In this document: positions 59,487 through 64,000 of the stretch, piece by piece
Layout of the letters: every line of letters begins with the position of its first letter
Position numbering within the stretch: position 1 is the first letter of the stretch
Assembly: GCA_042854365.1 (NCBI GenBank)
Contig: AP031437.1
Location: 3,162,001-3,226,000 of the forward strand
DNA from: Anaeromassilibacillus sp001305115
GTDB lineage: Bacteria; Bacillota; Clostridia; Oscillospirales; Acutalibacteraceae
DNA length: 64,000 bases
Reading direction: 5' to 3'
Notes under the pieces: generated by a model
Told to the model about the DNA's origin: nothing
The model's input: the letters and a program-made list of their open reading frames with translations, nothing else
The model's database searches: none
Program-made: the position numbers and the translations under genes

Positions 59487-60350
59487 TCAATTGCTTTCTG
59501 AATCGAATAACCGCATCAATCCCGCCAAGTCGTCCTCCCCATAGAATTCAATCTGGAGAGTCCCGCGTTTTTTGGTGCCACTGACGCGGACCTTCCGCCC
59601 TAAATGTTCATTGAGGGCCAGCTCCACCTCGTCAAAGTAGTGAATCCTCCCACTTTTGCGCGGGGGCTTTTTTTCTTCCTTGCCATTGGCCTTGTTTACA
59701 AGCTTTTCCAGCTCGCGCACCGATATACCTTGCTCAACCACCAGTTGCGCAGCCCGCCGCATATCGTCTACCTCTTGGAACCCGAGAAGCGTCCGCGCAT
59801 GACCTGCCGAAAGCTTTCCCGCGGCGACCAGCTCTTGAAGGTCCTCTGGAAGATGCAAAAGGCGCAGGGCATTTGCAACAGCCGGCCGGGATTTTCCAAC
59901 CGTTCGGGCGATTTCCTCCTGTGTCATGCCATACTGATCGATCAGGGACTGATACCCTTGTGCCTCTTCCAGCGGCGTCAGGTCCTCCCTCTGTAAGTTT
60001 TCAATCAGAGCGAGTTCCATGACCTCATGGTCGCTCATATCGCGGATGACCACTGGCACCTCGGAGACTCCCGCCATGCGCGCTGCACGCCAGCGCCGTT
60101 CACCCGCGACAATCTGGTATCCTCCCCCCAGAAGAGGACGTACCAAAAGCGGCTGCAATACGCCATGCTGGACAATGGAATCCGCCAACTCAGCTAAGGC
60201 CTCATCCTTAAATTCTTTGCGCGGCTGGCTGCGGTTCGGCTCTATCTCACTGATCTTCAGCGTTACGGTAGCGTTTGCGTCTTCCATATCATTTTCGGCA
60301 AAGATGGCATCCAGTCCCTTTCCGAGTCCGCCTTTCTTTTTTCCCGCCAT
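59487..60350 (-). CDS. parB: Chromosome partitioning protein ParB (Spo0J)
   Basis: 287 residues. KGGLGKGLDAIF start, then the CTPase domain with VRPLLGGGYQIVAGERRWRAARM, the parS-binding helix-turn-helix MTQEEIARTVGKSRPAVANALRLL and LSAGHARTLLGF, and a C-terminal dimerization domain. Binds parS, spreads as a CTP clamp and organises the origin region. GGGGGTGA upstream. 42 bp after parA in one operon. Confidence 0.97.
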   Translation of the reverse strand: MAGKKKGGLGKGLDAIFAENDMEDANATVTLKISEIEPNRSQPRKEFKDEALAELADSIVQHGVLQPLLVRPLLGGGYQIVAGERRWRAARMAGVSEVPVVIRDMSDHEVMELALIENLQREDLTPLEEAQGYQSLIDQYGMTQEEIARTVGKSRPAVANALRLLHLPEDLQELVAAGKLSAGHARTLLGFQEVDDMRRAAQLVVEQGISVRELEKLVNKANGKEEKKPPRKSGRIHYFDEVELALNEHLGRKVRVSGTKKRGTLQIEFYGEDDLAGLMRLFDSESN

Positions 60351-60392
60351 AATCTGCGTTTCACCCCCTGTTGCCTGTTATTTGTGCGCCGC

Positions 60393-61160
60393 TCAACGCG
60401 ACGCCTTTCTCAACACCTCGTCCGCCAATGCATCGTATGCATACGCGCCCTTGCTGCTGTGATCGAAATAGCCGATCGGCCGTCCAAAACTGGGCGCCTC
60501 GGAGAGACGCACGGTGCGCGGGATGACCGTAGCAAATACCTTCCGCGGAAAATATTTTTTTACCTCTTCCACCACCTGCTGCGTCAGGTTCAAACGGCCG
60601 TCGTACATTGTCAGCAAAACGCCTTCAATGTCCAGCTGTTCGTTGTATTGGCGCTTGACGCGCCGGACGGAATTCATCAGCTGGGACAGCCCCTCCAACG
60701 CGTAATATTCGCACTGGATAGGCACTAGAAGGGTGTCCGCCACGCAGAGCGCATTGGTGGTGATAATCCCAAGGGACGGCGGACAATCGATCAGAATAAA
60801 ATCGTATTCCGCACGCAGAGGGACAATGGCATTTTTTAAAATAGCCTCGCGATGTTCCATCTCAATCAGTTCCAATTCGGCGCCGGCCAAGTCCATGCTG
60901 GAGGGCAGCAGATCGAGATTTGCAAACTCCGTATGGATGCGCGCATCCTTTGCCGGGGTTTCCCCAATCAATACCTCATACATAGTATTTTTCAGCTTCC
61001 GGCGGTCCACGCCGACCCCGCTGGACGAATTCCCCTGTGGGTCGATGTCCACCAACAGTGTCTTCTTCCCCTTCGCGCCGAGCGCCGACGAAAGGTTGAC
61101 CGCTGTGGTGGTCTTTCCCACGCCGCCTTTCTGATTTGCAATGGCTATGATCTTTCCCAT
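60393..61160 (-). CDS. parA: ParA (Soj) ATPase
   Basis: 255 residues from ATG 61160 (ACGGGGG upstream; the longer frame to 61244 is not family-like). Deviant Walker A KGGVGKTTTAVNLSSALG, then LVDIDPQGNSSSGVGV and DFILIDCPPSLGIITTNAL. Drives segregation of ParB-parS complexes and in sporulating Firmicutes influences initiation and sporulation. Operon with parB and probably serS. Confidence 0.97.
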   Translation of the reverse strand: MGKIIAIANQKGGVGKTTTAVNLSSALGAKGKKTLLVDIDPQGNSSSGVGVDRRKLKNTMYEVLIGETPAKDARIHTEFANLDLLPSSMDLAGAELELIEMEHREAILKNAIVPLRAEYDFILIDCPPSLGIITTNALCVADTLLVPIQCEYYALEGLSQLMNSVRRVKRQYNEQLDIEGVLLTMYDGRLNLTQQVVEEVKKYFPRKVFATVIPRTVRLSEAPSFGRPIGYFDHSSKGAYAYDALADEVLRKASR

Positions 61161-61328
61161 CGTCCGCCCCCGTTTCTCAAAAAATTGCCACTCTCTTTGC
61201 TTAGTCCGAGTACAATTCATCCCAAAAACAAAAGGATATGGCAATCTGTTTTCTTTCCATATCGTTTATTCTCATGAACGTTTCTATTATAGCACGGAAG
61301 AGCTGGAAGGAAAAGTAGTTCTGTTTGA

Positions 61329-61360
61329 AAAAAGCCTGTTTCACGTGAAACAGGCTTTTT
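61329..61360. promoter_or_regulatory. parS site inside a terminator-like palindrome
   Basis: Consensus parS TGTTTCACGTGAAACA (61337-61352) extended by AAAAAGCC on the left and GGCTTTTT on the right into a perfect 32-bp palindrome. It can bind ParB as DNA and fold as a terminator in either transcript. Confidence 0.93.
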
Positions 61361-61369
61361 AAATGGGGA

Positions 61370-61575
61370 ACAGCCGGCAAACAGGATGGAAAGTGATATG
61401 AAACATTCCGCTTTGCCTTCCATTTGACCGGCTGAAACGGGCAGACGATCTCTGTGTAGCGCACAGCGCTTTGTCCTCGGTACAGTCTAAACTACAGGCT
61501 GGGGGCTTTTAGAAGTAGAACGCAATCATTCCCACTTAAAATCCTCATGAAAAATGGTATGAAACGTTTAAAGTC
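61370..61575 (+). repeat. Solitary copy of the Crp/Fnr gene tail, 5.3 kb from the array
   Basis: GGATGGAAAGTGATATGAAAC, then TTCCATTTGACCGGCTGAAA, AACGGGCAGACGATCTCTGT and a GAACGCAATCATTCCCACTT end that match the 162-bp unit at 55280-56088 in the same orientation. It starts 17 bases after the parS palindrome. Confidence 0.85.
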
Positions 61576-61660
61576 CAGTCCTCTACAAAGAAGCCCTTGC
61601 CGGTGGGTTTGAAGGCCACATCCGGGAAGGGCTCCTGCAAATTGTGTGAAAAAGGGGCGC

Positions 61661-61939
61661 TCAATCGTAATATATCAGACGTTTGCACCGGGGGCAAAAC
61701 TCTTGGCTGCCTTTGGCATGAAAGCGGTCCAGTATCTTTGTAGAGTGGCAGTAGGGACAACAGCATTTTCTGCGATTGACCCATTGTCCAATTAAGACCA
61801 CAAACAGAGGACCCAAACATATGCTCCAAAAGGGAAACGCCCACCGGTAAAACAAATAGATCAGTAGAAAGGCTGCACCATAAAATAGTAAAGGAACGAA
61901 TGTCCATACCGCTTTGATTGTCTTATGTAAATCTTCCAT
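61661..61939 (-). CDS. Small membrane protein with C-terminal zinc ribbon
   Basis: 92 residues (AAGGGATC upstream). Two hydrophobic segments (VWTFVPLLFYGAAFLLIYLF, FPFWSICLGPLFVVLIG) then NRRKCCCPYCHSTKILDRFH and SQEFCPRCKRLIYYD, a four-Cys ribbon (CPYC, CPRC). No family name. Monocistronic. Confidence 0.7.
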   Translation of the reverse strand: MEDLHKTIKAVWTFVPLLFYGAAFLLIYLFYRWAFPFWSICLGPLFVVLIGQWVNRRKCCCPYCHSTKILDRFHAKGSQEFCPRCKRLIYYD

Positions 61940-62205
61940 GGTGATCCCTTCTCAACTCGTTTTTGTGCATGGAACTGAATAAATTAGGGCCTATCCCGAC
62001 TGGATGCAGGAAAAAGGCTTGTTTTTTGTATGGATAAATTTGACACTACAATATTTCTAAAAATATTTCAATAGGAATCGTATATGTAGCCGCTGATTCT
62101 GTTCAACTGGAAGAAAGGGAACACTTCCATAAAAAGAATTCCTTTCCTACCTCGCAGATGGCCTTGAAATAGACGTACCTTTCCCAGGATACAACGATGA
62201 ATCTT
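61940..62205. other. Intergenic region
   Basis: 270 bp between two minus-strand genes. No clear hairpin; nothing supportable. Confidence 0.4.
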
Positions 62206-62658
62206 TTATGGGTAATCCTGGCTCAAGTCCACAAAATGCGTTTCGCCAGTTGTATGATCGACATAATAGGCGACCGTCCATATTCCGAAATCCCCCTTTG
62301 TCACAGGTTGAAATAGGAAAATGGACAAATGGTTTTCCTCGTTCGAGAGGGTAAATTCCAGCCCGTTGCGCAGTACCTTCTTTGCGAGCGGCTTTGGTCC
62401 TACCTCTATGTTCAGATGGTTGATTAAAAAGTCTGAAACGACCTGTTCCGGGACGATTCTCCACGGCTGATGCCCGTTATTGACTTCATTTTGCAGCCAT
62501 TCGTAATATTCCATCTGCTCCGGCGGCAGGGAGACCATTTCTTTGTCCATCCGTATGGCGGGTATGAACAAGCACCCCAAAAGGATGCAAGTAATCCCAA
62601 CGATACATAAAAAAACTTCGTGTGGTTTTTCATGAATCTTTAATCTTTTCCTCTTCAT
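62206..62658 (-). CDS. Membrane-anchored protein of unknown function
   Basis: 150 residues from ATG 62658 (a TTG six bases earlier is also possible; no strong ribosome binding site). One N-terminal membrane segment (EVFLCIVGITCILLGCLFI) and an extracellular part with MEYYEWLQNEVNNGHQPWRI, FTLSNEENHLSIFLFQPVTK and a C-terminal YYVDHTTGETHFVDLSQDYP. Not recognised. Confidence 0.6.
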   Translation of the reverse strand: MKRKRLKIHEKPHEVFLCIVGITCILLGCLFIPAIRMDKEMVSLPPEQMEYYEWLQNEVNNGHQPWRIVPEQVVSDFLINHLNIEVGPKPLAKKVLRNGLEFTLSNEENHLSIFLFQPVTKGDFGIWTVAYYVDHTTGETHFVDLSQDYP

Positions 62659-62670
62659 GCGCAAAAAGAA

Positions 62671-62852
62671 TTAAAGAATATCCGAAAAAGTCACCTCCAC
62701 CCATCCACTCTCATACGAACTATAACCCAAATCTTTTGCAACCTCTGTTCCTAAATAAATGCCTGCTGGGTTTAAAACGGTTCTTCCACGATCATCCTTA
62801 CCATTGTTATCATTATCATAATAGGCTGCATAATCATCTTTTCCATGGGGCT
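62671..62852 (-). pseudogene. 3' fragment of a truncated exported-protein-like gene
   Basis: The frame GKDDYAAYYDNDNNGKDDRG, RTVLNPAGIYLGTEVAKDLG, YSSYESGWVEVTFSDIL ends at TAA 62671, 12 bases before the next gene. Upstream it meets a stop (TAG) with no start codon, so the 5' part is missing. Probably the original upstream partner of the following gene. Confidence 0.55.
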
Positions 62853-62925
62853 ATCCCCTATCATTCAATTATACTTTCTATTTAAATCTTATATTAAAAA
62901 ATTTCAATCATATCTGTATATGTGG

Positions 62926-63456
62926 TCATTTATTTTGACTATGATGCAATATCCTTTTATCCATGCTCTTCATATAATCTCTGCTCATCCAAAGCACTTG
63001 TATGTCATCCAATCGTATTTCATTTTTATGGATCGATTTTATATGCTCTACCTTGACTATCTCAGATTGATTCATCTGCACAAAACGATAATTTTGTAAA
63101 TCCTGCAAGTAGTGGGATAAAGTCCCATTGGCACGGACAATTTCTTTTGTTGTATGAATCAAAATATGCCTGTCATATACTTCCACAAATACGATCTCTT
63201 TTATAGGGATCGTTATACTTTCGCATCGATTGCGTGTAATATGCAGAATCCCTTGATCCATATACTCTTGTACAGCGCGTTCCATCTCTGCATTTAATAA
63301 CGCAAGATCGATTGGATGTTGAAAAACTTGAAATGCCTTGAGCATAAAGGAAAACGAATAAAATTGGGGATCATCAAAAATAAGCATCAGAAATGTGCTT
63401 GGGAGTTGTGTTCGAACCTTTTGCAAACTTTGCAAAAAGTTTGAATCGTGAATCAA
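62926..63456 (-). CDS. LytTR DNA-binding protein with a partial receiver domain
   Basis: 176 residues from TTG 63456 (weak ribosome binding site). C-terminal LytTR domain at about 75-170: ESITIPIKEIVFVEVYDRHILIHTTKEIVRANGTLSHYLQDL then FVQMNQSEIVKVEHIKSIHKNEIRL. The first 70 residues (FLMLIFDDPQFYSFSFMLKA, FQVFQHPIDLALLNAEM) match only the last third of a response-regulator receiver; the phosphoacceptor Asp is absent. Either a shortened regulator or a 5'-truncated gene. An upstream stop in frame follows the start closely. Confidence 0.7.
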   Translation of the reverse strand: MIHDSNFLQSLQKVRTQLPSTFLMLIFDDPQFYSFSFMLKAFQVFQHPIDLALLNAEMERAVQEYMDQGILHITRNRCESITIPIKEIVFVEVYDRHILIHTTKEIVRANGTLSHYLQDLQNYRFVQMNQSEIVKVEHIKSIHKNEIRLDDIQVLWMSRDYMKSMDKRILHHSQNK

Positions 63457-63563
63457 TTGTATTCATAAAAAATCCACAGACAATTGTCGGTTATGTAGGA
63501 TATAAAATATCCCCTCTAAAGTTGTTATAAACGTAAAATGAATTGTTTGACTATACTTTTTAC

Positions 63564-63690
63564 TTAGCTTAATAGTGATAGGGATACCCTAACTTTTGGG
63601 ACGGCTGTCCCTGTTAAAAATATTAATTAGTTTAATAGCGATAGGGATACCCTGACTTTTGCGGCAGCTGTCCCTATTAAAAATATTGAT
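63564..63690 (+). repeat. Dispersed palindromic 65-bp repeat, copies 4 and 5 in tandem
   Basis: Two adjacent copies (63564-63627 and 63626-63690) starting TTAGCTTAATAGTGATAGGG and TTAGTTTAATAGCGATAGGG, each ending in CTGTCCCT[GA]TTAAAAATATT. Confidence 0.75.
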
Positions 63691-63892
63691 TGCAGAATTT
63701 TTATTTAATAATCCCTTATCATCTTGCTTACACAAGATTAAGCAATTCATTATTGCTCACTTTCAAATTATTCTACAACAATTATAATTCTATTTAAAAT
63801 TATTAGCAATACTTTTTTCAATTTAGATGGATTGTATCGCTATGCCAGTAAATAATCGCCCATGTCCGGCCATCTATTTCAAAACAGCAATG

Positions 63893-63932
63893 GAAAAAGC
63901 CGCTGTAGCGCAACGCGCCGCAGCGGCTTTTC
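63893..63932. terminator. Terminator hairpin near the right edge
   Basis: AAAAGCCGCTG / GCAGCGGCTTTT; the gene it serves lies outside the window. Confidence 0.8.
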
Positions 63933-64000
63933 ACAGGGAAAATATAAGGGAAATGGGAGTAGTCTTGTAATCTGTTTTAAGGGCGCAGAACCTCTGCGCA

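Overview
The window looks like chromosomal DNA of an anaerobic, spore-forming member of the Clostridia (Firmicutes), probably a gut Oscillospiraceae-like organism. The basis is a SleB-type spore cortex-lytic enzyme, an hcp/ferredoxin/Crp-Fnr nitrosative-stress locus, a Tn4451-family mobilizable element, a very large secreted glycoside hydrolase with FIVAR repeats, strong AGGAGG ribosome binding sites and moderate G+C. The genus is not determinable by eye.

Layout: 1-0.85 kb, 3' end of a DAHP synthase gene. 1.0-13.3 kb, a DUF4261 gene split by an 11.3-kb Tn4451-like element (tnpX, tnpW, vapE-type helicase, CHC2 primase, MobQ relaxase, MerR/TipAS regulator, ClbS-like and peptidase E-like cargo, tnpV, two XRE regulators). 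14.2-17.8 kb, a minus-strand cluster of small membrane proteins and one secreted protein, next to degenerate tRNA-Arg copies. 18.0-23.5 kb, a minus-strand rRNA operon (16S, tRNA-Ile, tRNA-Ala, 23S) in which no 5S gene is visible before the terminator. 24-29.9 kb, AbrB/DUF998, SleB, a TasA/SipW-type repeat protein and a MarR-MATE operon. 31.7-38.3 kb, a secreted protein, glyoxalase, AraC regulator, lipoprotein, three tRNAs and lrgAB. 38.8-40.9 kb, guaB and a GNAT gene. 41.7-48.1 kb, a 2139-residue GH2 beta-galactosidase. 49.4-51.4 kb, small regulators and an unknown 328-aa protein. 52.1-55.3 kb, hcp, ferredoxin and crp. 57.2-61.2 kb, acyl-ACP thioesterase, serS, parB and parA with two parS sites. 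61.6-63.5 kb, small membrane proteins, a truncated gene and a LytTR protein.

The most unusual property is a set of six tandem arrays with almost invariant periods (93, 128, 158, 162, 182 and 194 bp). In four of them the repeated unit is recognisably the 3' end of the adjacent gene or its terminator: DUF4261, GH2, Crp/Fnr and the lipoprotein. A fifth is built from broken tRNA-Arg copies, and the sixth (128 bp) has no recognised parent. The extra DUF4261 and GH2 tails mostly keep their reading frame and stop codon, so they look like reserve C-terminal cassettes behind the expressed gene. The Crp/Fnr tails are degenerate and one extra copy lies 5.3 kb away beside parS. No reverse transcriptase, CRISPR genes or dedicated recombinase for these arrays is visible in the window. 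Function and mechanism are open.
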